Source: Alphaproteobacteria bacterium
Lineage (GTDB): Bacteria; Pseudomonadota; Alphaproteobacteria; UBA7887
DNA: 21,886 nt
Reading direction: 5' to 3'
Assembly (NCBI GenBank): GCA_028289725.1
Contig: JANQOH010000195.1
Span: 1 to 21,886 of the forward strand
Shown here: piece after piece, positions 14,787-21,336 of the stretch
How the letters are laid out: each line of letters begins with the position of its first letter
Numbering within the stretch: the stretch's first letter is position 1
Program-made: the position numbers and the translations under genes
Notes under the pieces: generated by a model
The model's input: only the letters and a program-made list of their open reading frames with translations
What the model was told of the DNA's origin: nothing
The model's database searches: none

Positions 14787-15422
14787 TTAACGCGTTACCT
14801 CGACAACCACTTCGTTGCGGCGGAAAAACGGCAGCGTCCAAGGAGGATCGTAGAACAAAGCGAACGGCTCGCCGGCCGCCTGATAGGACGTATTGTCGAG
14901 CGCGGCGAGGAGCGTCTCGGTTTTCGCGGCGATCGCATCCTCGCCACTGGAGCCGTTGAACCGCAGCACAGCCACAGTTTGCGGTGGCAGCTCGACGACG
15001 CGCACGCGGGGGTCGCTGGGTGTCGGTGCGCTATCGGCGCTGTAGGCGGCGGGCAGGAAAAAGCGCATGCGCATGCCGGACGCGCCCTCACCCGCCGTCT
15101 CGACCGGCACCGTCATGGAAACCTCTTCCGACGCGCTCCCGGTTTCGACAGGCGCGGTCATGGCGATCTCATTATTGGAGCGATTAGCGCCGGTGATGTA
15201 GTCAAACAGGAGGCGAAACGCCGCGTTGCGACCATCGCGGTCCTCCTGCCCTTGGACCGTTGCCTCGGCGGCCACACGCGGCGCGTAAGCTCTGATTTCA
15301 ATGTTGTCGTCTAGTGCGGTCACAACCTCATAGGGCGGTTGCTCGTAGCCCGAGCGAATGCCGACCAGTGAACAAGCGGACAACAAAAAGGCGGCCGGAA
15401 CGGCCAAAATGACGCGTTTCAT
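14787..15422 (-). CDS. SOUL-family (heme-binding-like) lipoprotein
   Basis: 211 residues. The N-terminus MKRVILAVPAAFLLSAC is a lipoprotein signal with lipobox LSAC and Cys17. The rest fits the SOUL/p22HBP fold: YEQPPYEVV...IEIRAYAPRVAAEA (26-54), FRLLFDYITGANRS (69-82), EIAMTAPVET (85-94), VSMTVPVET (101-109), MRMRFFLPAAY (118-128), ELPPQTVAVLRFNGSSGE (144-161). In eukaryotes the family binds heme or tetrapyrroles; bacterial members are mostly untested, so heme binding is an inference. ATG 15422 is used because the lipoprotein signal begins there, though the frame is open 22 codons further up. It is convergent with the SecD-like gene (21 bp between stops) and divergent from the HU-like gene. 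Confidence 0.88.
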   Translation of the reverse strand: MKRVILAVPAAFLLSACSLVGIRSGYEQPPYEVVTALDDNIEIRAYAPRVAAEATVQGQEDRDGRNAAFRLLFDYITGANRSNNEIAMTAPVETGSASEEVSMTVPVETAGEGASGMRMRFFLPAAYSADSAPTPSDPRVRVVELPPQTVAVLRFNGSSGEDAIAAKTETLLAALDNTSYQAAGEPFALFYDPPWTLPFFRRNEVVVEVTR

Positions 15423-15666
15423 GCCTATAAATACGCGTTTGGCATCGATCCGGATCAGTGTGCCGCAGCCGCGCCGCCCGATGAACAAGGGGCCAAACGC
15501 CCGTTCGATGACGCGATAAATCGCTCAACACCATAAATATAGGCATTCGCGTGCGAATCGCTTTACGTTTGGTTTACCAACCGTGCCTAGGGTGTGCGCG
15601 CTTCGCGTCGCGGTCCTGCGGCGCGTTTTCCGTAAACGTCTATGACCACAGAACAGGGATCTCCGT

Positions 15667-16032
15667 ATGACCGTCACCAAGACCCAACTTGCCGACGCCT
15701 ATTCCCAGGCGCTGACCAAAGGCCTCGCTGATGAGTGGGACTACACCTTCACGCGCCGCGACGCGAATAAGATGCTCGACCTGTTGTGGCCGGTGCTGTC
15801 CGATCTCGCGCTCAAAGACGCGAAAAAGACCAAGCCCGGCAGCGTGCCGCTCGGCAATCTTGGCCGCATGAAAATGACCTACAAAGCCGCGACCAAAGCG
15901 CGCAAGGGCATTAATCCGTTTACAGGTGAACCGACGACGTTCAAAGCGAAGCCCGCTACCTTGCAGCCGCGTTTCACCGCCGGCAAGGCGTTGAAGGAAA
16001 TGGCCGCAAAACACTGTAAGAAAATCAAATAG
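15667..16032 (+). CDS. HU/IHF-like DNA-binding protein, extended form
   Basis: 121 residues, longer than standard HU (about 90). MTVTKTQLADAYSQAL matches the first helix of HU. SVPLGNLGRMKMTYKAATKARKGINPFTGEP (59-89) matches the segment where HU has its LPGFGTF strand, then the arms with the NPxTG turn, whose proline (Pro85 here) intercalates into DNA. TLQPRFTAGKALKEMA (98-113) matches the C-terminal P-F-GK-LK helix. About 25-30 extra residues lie between the first helices and the beta part (DEWDYTFTRRDANKMLDLLW). The protein is very basic. It should bind and bend DNA; whether it pairs with itself or a partner is unknown. ATG 15667 follows CAGGGA. It is divergent from the SOUL gene. Confidence 0.82.
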   Translation: MTVTKTQLADAYSQALTKGLADEWDYTFTRRDANKMLDLLWPVLSDLALKDAKKTKPGSVPLGNLGRMKMTYKAATKARKGINPFTGEPTTFKAKPATLQPRFTAGKALKEMAAKHCKKIK

Positions 16033-16258
16033 CGCACGCCGATCGCATAGCTCCCTAAATAATAAGGACGTATTGTCTATCGATTTGCGTCTAATTAGTT
16101 GCTGTGCAAACCTTATAGCTGGGAGCGGGCGCACAATCCGAAGAACACGGCCTAGGCGCGGTAAAAGTCCGTGATCTCGCCACCTTCGGCCTCTTCGCCC
16201 TCTCCCTCACGCATCGCTTAACAGCCGCGAACATGTGCACAGGCCGTTTAGTGGCGGC

Positions 16259-17017
16259 TTAGGGAATGGTCACACGGCCACCGCTCGCCACCAGCGTTTG
16301 CCCGGTGGTGAAGCTTGCGCGTTCGGACAGCAAGAACGCCGCCGCCTCGGCGATTTCGTTCGGCTCGCCAATCCGGCCCATGGGCGTGCCGCCGATCATG
16401 CCATCGCGCCGCTTCGGATCCATATTGGCGATCATGTCGGTCTCGATCAGGCCGGGCGCCACCGCGTTGATGCGGATCGCGGGCGCCAGCACGCCGGAAA
16501 TATTGCGCACGAACGCGATCACCGCCGCCTTCGACGTCCCATAGGTCACGCTCATCGGCCGCGCGCGCAGCCCGGCGATCGAGGCGATACACACGATGCG
16601 CCCGAACCCACGCGCTAGCATGCCATCCTTCACCGTCATGACCGGCAGAAACACACCGTCGACATTCACGGTCATCACCTTGCGCCAGGTGTCGTAGCTC
16701 AAGGGATCCGCCTCGCCCGAGGCCGAGATTCCGGCATTGCAGACCAGCAAATCGACCGGCCCGAAGGCGCTTTCGGTTTCTGCGATCATGGCCTTCACCT
16801 GACCCGGGTCGGACACATCGCCCGCCACCGTGACCGCCGCGCCGCCGGCACCGATAATCTCGTCGCGCACAGCGTCCGCCGCCACTTGCTCTTTACGGTA
16901 ATTGATCGCGACCCGCGCACCGCCGGCGGCGAGACGCGCACAAATCGCCCGCCCGATGCCGCGCGAACCGCCAGTGACCAGCGCCGTCCGTCCCGAGAAT
17001 TCCTGTCCGTCCGGCAT
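16259..17017 (-). CDS. SDR-family oxidoreductase (FabG-like)
   Basis: 252 residues, classical SDR. Motifs: TGGSRGIG (15-22), NYRKE after the second strand (39-43, Arg41 pointing to NADP(H)), CNAG (93-96), IVCIASIAG with Ser146, and YGTSK with Tyr159 and Lys163. The C-terminal GETxxxAAFLLS-type end (ASFTTGQTLVASGG) is typical of FabG-like 3-oxoacyl reductases, but many homologs act on other carbonyls, so I do not assign fabG. The ATG at 17017 is chosen over those at 17053 and 17032 because GGGAGGCGAG sits directly upstream of it on the - strand. It is divergent from the PQQ dehydrogenase gene across an intergenic repeat. Confidence 0.93.
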   Translation of the reverse strand: MPDGQEFSGRTALVTGGSRGIGRAICARLAAGGARVAINYRKEQVAADAVRDEIIGAGGAAVTVAGDVSDPGQVKAMIAETESAFGPVDLLVCNAGISASGEADPLSYDTWRKVMTVNVDGVFLPVMTVKDGMLARGFGRIVCIASIAGLRARPMSVTYGTSKAAVIAFVRNISGVLAPAIRINAVAPGLIETDMIANMDPKRRDGMIGGTPMGRIGEPNEIAEAAAFLLSERASFTTGQTLVASGGRVTIP

Positions 17018-17060
17018 GATCTCGCCTCCCATCTGCGTTATTGCGTCTCGCATTATAGAG

Positions 17061-17178
17061 CACCCTCACCCAACCCTCCCCCATCAAGGCGGAGGGCCTA
17101 TGTCGGCGCGCCATTTCTTCCGGTGCTCCACGTTTGAGATTTCCTCCCCCTTGATGGGGGAAGGTTAGGGTGGCGGTG
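17061..17178. repeat. Long imperfect intergenic inverted repeat
   Basis: The left arm (17061-17095) starts CACCCTCACCCAACCC and continues through CCCCCATCAAGGCGGAGG. The right arm (17143-17178), read as reverse complement, starts CACCGCCACCCTAACC and continues through CCCCCATCAAGGGGGAGG. The two match with only a few differences over about 35 bp and enclose a 47-bp spacer. Each arm also folds on itself (CCTCCCCC / GGGGGAAGG around TTGAT). This is the style of repeated intergenic elements common in alphaproteobacteria. It lies between two divergent genes, so it is not acting as a terminator for either of them. Confidence 0.7.
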
Positions 17179-17294
17179 CGGTCAGCAAAAAGTACGCTAC
17201 CGCCAGCAATTCCGAAGTTGAATGGCGGGCATTGGTTGATCCGGCTCCGCACCTGCCCTACTGAAGACGGATTGTTTGCCCATTGCCCGCAACT

Positions 17295-17300
17295 CGGAGG
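17295..17300 (+). promoter_or_regulatory. Ribosome binding site fixing the PQQ dehydrogenase start
   Basis: CGGAGG lies 5 bp before the ATG at 17306 and directly before a signal peptide. It decides this start over the one 30 bp upstream in the same frame. Confidence 0.75.
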
Positions 17301-17305
17301 CCGTC

Positions 17306-19120
17306 ATGTCTTTGCCCCGCCTGCACAAATTGACGATCAGCGCTGCATCGCTTCTCGCCTTGACCGGTGCCGCACTGGCCGATCCGGTCGACCAGACTCG
17401 CTTGCGCGCCGCCGGTAGCGACGAGGAGCAGGCGAACTGGCTCACCTATGGCAACAATTACGCGAACCAGCGGTACAGCAAGCTTGAGGAGATCAATCGT
17501 GACACAGTGGCGGACCTAGCACTGGCTTGGGAACACAAGACGGGCGCGCGCGGGCCGTTTCAGACCCAGCCCATCGTGGTCGACGGCATGATGGTCATCA
17601 CCACGCCCGGCAATCACGTGACGGCGCTCGACGCCGCGACAGGAGCGCCGCTTTGGCACTACGAACATGTCAAACGCATCGAAAAAACGCGCGCCGGGCC
17701 TTCCAACCGCGGCCCGGCGATCGGCCACGGCAAGGTTTTCCAAGCGACCAATGACGGCCGCATGATCGCACTCGACCGCGAGACCGGCGCGCTGGTTTGG
17801 GACAGTTTGATCGCGACGCCCGCACCCGGCGAGGTCGAAGCGCTTGCCGATTTCGGCGAAGACGTGCAGCAAGCTTTTATCGGCGGGGTCGGGTCGTTCC
17901 CGGCCAAGATGCCGCCGCTGGTCGCCGACGGCAAAGTGATCGCCGGCGTGATCTCCGCCGGTTACGGCCTCTATCAGGACTTGGCGCAGGAAATGGGTTT
18001 CGGCGGCCCGCCCGAACTCGAAGGGAAAACCGGGCGGCGCGGCTACCTTGTCGCCTTTGACGCGGAGACAGGCGATGAAGTATGGCGTTGGCACACCACC
18101 AAAGCTGACGGTTGGGAAGGCGATTTCACCGCTGTGACGGCGGACGGCGCGGACCTGCAACGCGACATCGAAGCCGAGAAAGCCGCCGCGCCCAATATGC
18201 CGGAAGCCTGGCGGCGGGGCGGCGGCTCAACCTGGATGACGCCGGCCTATGACCCTGAAATGGGGTTGCTTTTCCTTGGCACCGGCAACCCCTCGCCCGC
18301 CGACGCCGACCAGTTGCGCCCCGGCGACAATCTTTACACCAGCTCGCTGGTCGCGCTCGAAGTGGCGACGGGCACGGTGCGCTGGCACTACCAAATCATC
18401 CCGCACGATATCTGGGGCTATGACGTCGCGAGCCCGCCGATCTTGTTCGACCTGCCGCGCAATTATGACGCCATGCCGGCAATCGGCGTCGCGGCGAAGA
18501 CCGGCTGGTTCTACGCCTTCAAGCGCGAAGACGGCGCGCTGCTTTACAAATCCGACGCCCTCGTGCCGCAATCGAATATGTTCACCCATGGCTCGCCGGA
18601 AGGCGTGACGTTTGCCCCCGGTTCGTTTGGCGGCGCGTCCTGGTCGCCAAGCGCATTCCATCCGGGCACAGGCTTTGTCTATGTTCCGGCGATTCATAAG
18701 CCTGCTACTTTATACCAGAAGACCTACACCAATGAGGAAAGCGGAGAGACCACACCGTATATCGAGACCGGCTATGCGGAAGACGGCGAAAGCTGGGGCA
18801 CGCTGAGTGCCGTCGATGTCCGCCGTTCGGGCAAAATCGCGTGGCAGATCAAAACCGACAAACCGCTCGTCGGCGGCGTGCTCGCCACGGCGGGCGATCT
18901 GATCTTCGTGGGCGAAGGCGACGGCCACTTCAACGCGCTCGACGCTGCCAGCGGCGAACGCCTTTGGCGCTACAACGTGGACTCCGGCATCAACGCGCCG
19001 GCCATGACCTACGCCGTCGACGGCCGGCAATATGTCGCGATCGCCGCCGGCGGCAGCCGCTTCTACAACTTCGCCCCCGGCGACTCGTTGCTGTCTTTTG
19101 CGTTGCCCGGCGGCGGCTAG
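17306..19120 (+). CDS. Secreted PQQ-type quinoprotein dehydrogenase (8-bladed propeller)
   Basis: 604 residues with a Sec signal peptide (cleavage after ALA, residue 25), so periplasmic. At least six propeller W-motifs of the AxDxxTGxxxW type are visible (107-120, 155-168, 250-263, 350-363, 500-515, 544-557). GTGNPS (325-330) carries the Asn that coordinates the metal in methanol dehydrogenase, and RPGDN follows (338-342). There is no CxxCH, so no fused cytochrome c, and I see no cysteine at all, so the vicinal disulfide of methanol and alcohol dehydrogenases is absent. In the active-site segment HDIWGYD (367-373), Gly371 stands where methanol dehydrogenase has the catalytic Asp (WDY), with an Asp two residues later. 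PQQ use and an alcohol or sugar substrate are inferred; the substrate is unknown. Confidence 0.88.
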   Translation: MSLPRLHKLTISAASLLALTGAALADPVDQTRLRAAGSDEEQANWLTYGNNYANQRYSKLEEINRDTVADLALAWEHKTGARGPFQTQPIVVDGMMVITTPGNHVTALDAATGAPLWHYEHVKRIEKTRAGPSNRGPAIGHGKVFQATNDGRMIALDRETGALVWDSLIATPAPGEVEALADFGEDVQQAFIGGVGSFPAKMPPLVADGKVIAGVISAGYGLYQDLAQEMGFGGPPELEGKTGRRGYLVAFDAETGDEVWRWHTTKADGWEGDFTAVTADGADLQRDIEAEKAAAPNMPEAWRRGGGSTWMTPAYDPEMGLLFLGTGNPSPADADQLRPGDNLYTSSLVALEVATGTVRWHYQIIPHDIWGYDVASPPILFDLPRNYDAMPAIGVAAKTGWFYAFKREDGALLYKSDALVPQSNMFTHGSPEGVTFAPGSFGGASWSPSAFHPGTGFVYVPAIHKPATLYQKTYTNEESGETTPYIETGYAEDGESWGTLSAVDVRRSGKIAWQIKTDKPLVGGVLATAGDLIFVGEGDGHFNALDAASGERLWRYNVDSGINAPAMTYAVDGRQYVAIAAGGSRFYNFAPGDSLLSFALPGGG

Positions 19121-19134
19121 TGGAGTTTGAATAA

Positions 19135-19163
19135 CGGCTCGGTCATTGTTGTTGGCCGAGCCG
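19135..19163. terminator. Hairpin between convergent genes, likely bidirectional terminator
   Basis: CGGCTCGG (19135-19142) pairs perfectly with CCGAGCCG (19156-19163) across a 13-nt loop. It lies 14 bp after the dehydrogenase stop and overlaps the end of the convergent RNA ligase gene. On the - strand the stem is followed by TTATTCAAA, on the + strand by GTTTGG. The stem is strong but the T-runs are weak. Confidence 0.5.
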
Positions 19164-19823
19164 GTTTGGTGCGATGGCGGAATGCGCCCAATGTTTTTCA
19201 ATGGACTGCACGAAAGTCGTACGAACCAATTTGGCCCGCTGCTCCAACCAATCCTCCGAGTCGACCCGCATATAGAGGCCTTCCGCCGGCGCGTCCCCGA
19301 CACGCGATTGCCGCATCAAATCTTCCAGACCTGATATTGTGAAGCGTCCGTGGGCCAGTTCCGGAACACGCGCCAGGCCGATGCTCGCGAGGATTTCGTC
19401 GCGTCGGCGGCAGGACCAAAATCTCTCTTCGACCCGATCATAGATATCAAACGCCAGAAACCAGTCGGGCAATCGATCATACGCGACCGAATGTCTCGCG
19501 TAACACCATTCGCCAAACAAAATCAGACGGTCGGTCAAATGATCGAACAGTGCGTCCGTGCGCGGCATCAGCCAGTCCGACAAGTGCTTCCACTGCCCAA
19601 CGGCCGGAAAGTTCAAATAGTCGCCGCGATTCTGAGCCCGAACACCGCCGTCCGCGTCAAAAGATAGCCCTAAGTTCGCGCCGTCTATCTTTTCCTCGAC
19701 AATGAGATCTCGTTCCAAAAATGCCGACCGCTCCGCCTTCGACAAGACCTTGTCGTCGCGAAGATCGACATCACGCGGCGCGGCCAAATGGACCGTCGAG
19801 GGAAATTTGAAGAAGTCGGTCAT
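19143..19823 (-). CDS. RNA ligase (Rnl2-like nucleotidyltransferase)
   Basis: 226 residues. The covalent nucleotidyltransferase motifs are in order: motif I EEKIDGANLG with the AMP-accepting Lys45, motif III LFGEWCYA (102-109), motif IIIa FLAFDIYD (122-129), motif IV EGLYMRVD (181-188) and motif V AKLVR (197-201). The length and the N-terminal FKFPSTVHL fit the Rnl2-like RNA ligase family found in bacteria and phages. It would join RNA ends using ATP and probably acts in RNA repair; no neighbour encodes an end-healing kinase or phosphatase. ATG 19823 has AGGA six bases upstream, while a GTG at 19856 in the same frame has no such signal. It is convergent with the PQQ dehydrogenase gene. Confidence 0.88.
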   Translation of the reverse strand: MTDFFKFPSTVHLAAPRDVDLRDDKVLSKAERSAFLERDLIVEEKIDGANLGLSFDADGGVRAQNRGDYLNFPAVGQWKHLSDWLMPRTDALFDHLTDRLILFGEWCYARHSVAYDRLPDWFLAFDIYDRVEERFWSCRRRDEILASIGLARVPELAHGRFTISGLEDLMRQSRVGDAPAEGLYMRVDSEDWLEQRAKLVRTTFVQSIEKHWAHSAIAPNRLGQQQ

Positions 19824-20006
19824 CGCGTCCTGGTGGCAAAGAAGATACCGCGCCACATCACTTTGCGCCCGGCCTCATGCGGCACGGCGTCTCCGGCCGT
19901 TCAACCGCCGCTTCGATCATCCGTGTATGATCGCAACCGGCATGAGAATCCAGTCGGTCATCATGAGAGATCTCCATATCGTGGTCCGTCGGATGAAGCC
20001 ATGCCG

Positions 20007-20630
20007 CTAATAGGACAGGCTTGGCGTTTGGTGCAGATAGGCGTCTCCGGTTAGTTGGCGCAGCATGAAGCTGGCGACATCGGCGCGCGAAATTTTCAGT
20101 TTGAGGTCCGGTTCGCTCGGCGGAAAGCCGTGTTTGTAGGCGTCGGTGAGCGGGCCGTCGGTGAACGCGCCCGGCCGCACGATGGTCCAGTCGAGGCCGC
20201 TCTGTTCGACCAGCGCTTCCTGCGCCTGATGGTCGGCATAAGCTTCTTTCAGCAACAGCCCGAACATGATGCGCTTCCAGAAGAAGTTGAGCGCCGGTCG
20301 GCTGTCGCCGGCGCCGAGCGTCGACTGGCAAATCAGCCGGCGCACACCGTGACGCTTCATGGCGTCGATTACGTGCCGAGTGCCGACCGTGCGCACGGTG
20401 CCTTTGCGCCCCGCGCCCAACGCGATCAAGACCGCGCCGTGACCCTCCACCGCGTCTGACACCGCGTTGGCGTCGAACACATCGCCCACCGCGCGAGCAA
20501 GGCCCGGGTGCTGCATCGTAAGCGACGCCGGATCGCGCACGAACGCGGTCACCTGATGACCCTGCCCGAGCGCCTGTTCAACCAGTTGGCGGCCGACCGT
20601 GCCGGTGGCGCCGAAGATAATCAGTTTCAT
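20007..20630 (-). CDS. NAD(P)-binding, NmrA-like atypical SDR protein
   Basis: 207 residues. MKLIIFGATGTVGRQLVEQA has the glycine-rich GATGTVG (7-13) of the atypical SDR/NmrA group. ARAVGDVFD, LIALGAG and RLICQSTLGAG follow the Rossmann strand order, and DWTIVRPGAFTDGPLT (about 149-164) is the usual RPG segment of the family. Members bind NAD(P)(H) and act as reductases or redox-sensing proteins; no YxxxK active site is seen, so catalysis is uncertain. AGGAGA lies just upstream of the ATG. It is divergent from the TetR gene across operator palindromes, so it is very probably a target of that repressor. Confidence 0.88.
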   Translation of the reverse strand: MKLIIFGATGTVGRQLVEQALGQGHQVTAFVRDPASLTMQHPGLARAVGDVFDANAVSDAVEGHGAVLIALGAGRKGTVRTVGTRHVIDAMKRHGVRRLICQSTLGAGDSRPALNFFWKRIMFGLLLKEAYADHQAQEALVEQSGLDWTIVRPGAFTDGPLTDAYKHGFPPSEPDLKLKISRADVASFMLRQLTGDAYLHQTPSLSY

Positions 20631-20650
20631 AGCGGTCTCCTGTTATTCAC

Positions 20651-20665
20651 TTGACACTGTGTCAA
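20651..20665. promoter_or_regulatory. TetR operator palindrome, site A
   Basis: TTGACACTGTGTCAA is a perfect 15-bp palindrome around a single central base. It is the site nearest the NmrA-like gene, whose start is 21 bp away. Assignment to the adjacent TetR protein is inferred from position and repetition. Confidence 0.7.
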
Positions 20666-20680
20666 TTGACACCGTGACAA
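20666..20680. promoter_or_regulatory. TetR operator palindrome, site B
   Basis: TTGACACCGTGACAA abuts site A directly, with centres 15 bp apart. It is an imperfect copy: one base pair of the symmetry is broken (GTGACAA instead of GTGTCAA). Confidence 0.62.
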
Positions 20681-20706
20681 TTATGCGGTACTTGACACCA
20701 TGTCAA
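20680..20706 (-). promoter_or_regulatory. Candidate promoter for the NmrA-like gene
   Basis: On the - strand, TTGACA (20706-20701) is followed by CATAAT (20685-20680). The -35 is a consensus match, the -10 matches five of six, but the 15-bp spacer is short. Transcription would start inside the operator sites, so repressor binding would block it. Confidence 0.4.
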
Positions 20707-20707
20707 G
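20691..20707. promoter_or_regulatory. TetR operator palindrome, site C, covering the tetR-type start codon
   Basis: CTTGACA-cca-TGTCAAG is a perfect inverted repeat whose core TTGACACCATGTCAA contains the ATG at 20700-20702. It therefore lies over the 5' end of the regulator's own gene, which fits autorepression. Confidence 0.7.
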
Positions 20708-21299
20708 TCAAAATCCGACGACGCGAGACCGTATTCTCCAAGCCGCGATGGAGCTGCTTGAGGCGAGCCAGGGCCAGGGCGTGCGCATGGGCGATGTCGC
20801 CAAACGGGCGGGCATTACCCGCCAGGCGCTTTACCTGCACTTCGCCACGCGGGCGGAGCTTCTGGTCGCGGTGACCCACTATCTCGACGGGTTAAAGGAC
20901 ACTGATAAGCGGCTCGCGCCGAGCCGCGCGGCGCGCTCGGGCGTCGAGCGGCTCGATGCGTTTATCGAGGCCTGGGCCGCCTACATTCCGGAGATTTACG
21001 GCGTCGGCAAGGCGCTGCTGGCGATGAGGGACACGGACGAGGCGGCCGCGGGGGCCTGGGACCAGCGGATGCAAGACATGCGCGAGGGCTGCGAGGCGGC
21101 GATCAAGGCGCTGCAGGCCGACCGCACGCTGTCGACCGACCACACGGCGATACAGGCGACCGATATACTGTGGACCCTGCTGTCGGTGCGCAATTGGGAA
21201 CAGCTCACGATAGATTGCGGCTGGTCGCAGAAGAAATATGTAAAAACGCTCAAATCATTGGCGCGGCAAATGTTCGTGGCCGGCGGCACAGCCGGTTAA
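20700..21299 (+). CDS. TetR-family transcriptional regulator
   Basis: 199 residues. The N-terminal TTRDRILQAAMELLEASQGQ is helix 1, and the helix-turn-helix follows (VRMGDVAKRAGITRQALYLHF, about 28-48) with the usual LYLHF end. The C-terminal part (about 60-199) is the helical ligand-binding and dimerisation region; the ligand cannot be predicted. The ATG at 20700 gives a normal TetR N-terminus, yet no ribosome binding site precedes it and the operator runs over the start codon, so the transcript may be leaderless or weakly translated. It is divergent from the NmrA-like gene, and the SMP-30-like gene starts 37 bp after its stop, so both neighbours are likely regulon members. Confidence 0.93.
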   Translation: MSSQNPTTRDRILQAAMELLEASQGQGVRMGDVAKRAGITRQALYLHFATRAELLVAVTHYLDGLKDTDKRLAPSRAARSGVERLDAFIEAWAAYIPEIYGVGKALLAMRDTDEAAAGAWDQRMQDMREGCEAAIKALQADRTLSTDHTAIQATDILWTLLSVRNWEQLTIDCGWSQKKYVKTLKSLARQMFVAGGTAG

Positions 21300-21336
21300 G
21301 CAAGCCGGGCGCACACGCAGATGGGGGAGACGATTT

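Noticed and set aside
14784..14798. GGTTAACGCGTTACC near-palindrome between convergent genes as a terminator
   Set aside because: The symmetry is imperfect, there is almost no loop, and no T-run follows; better seen as chance around the SOUL gene stop codon.
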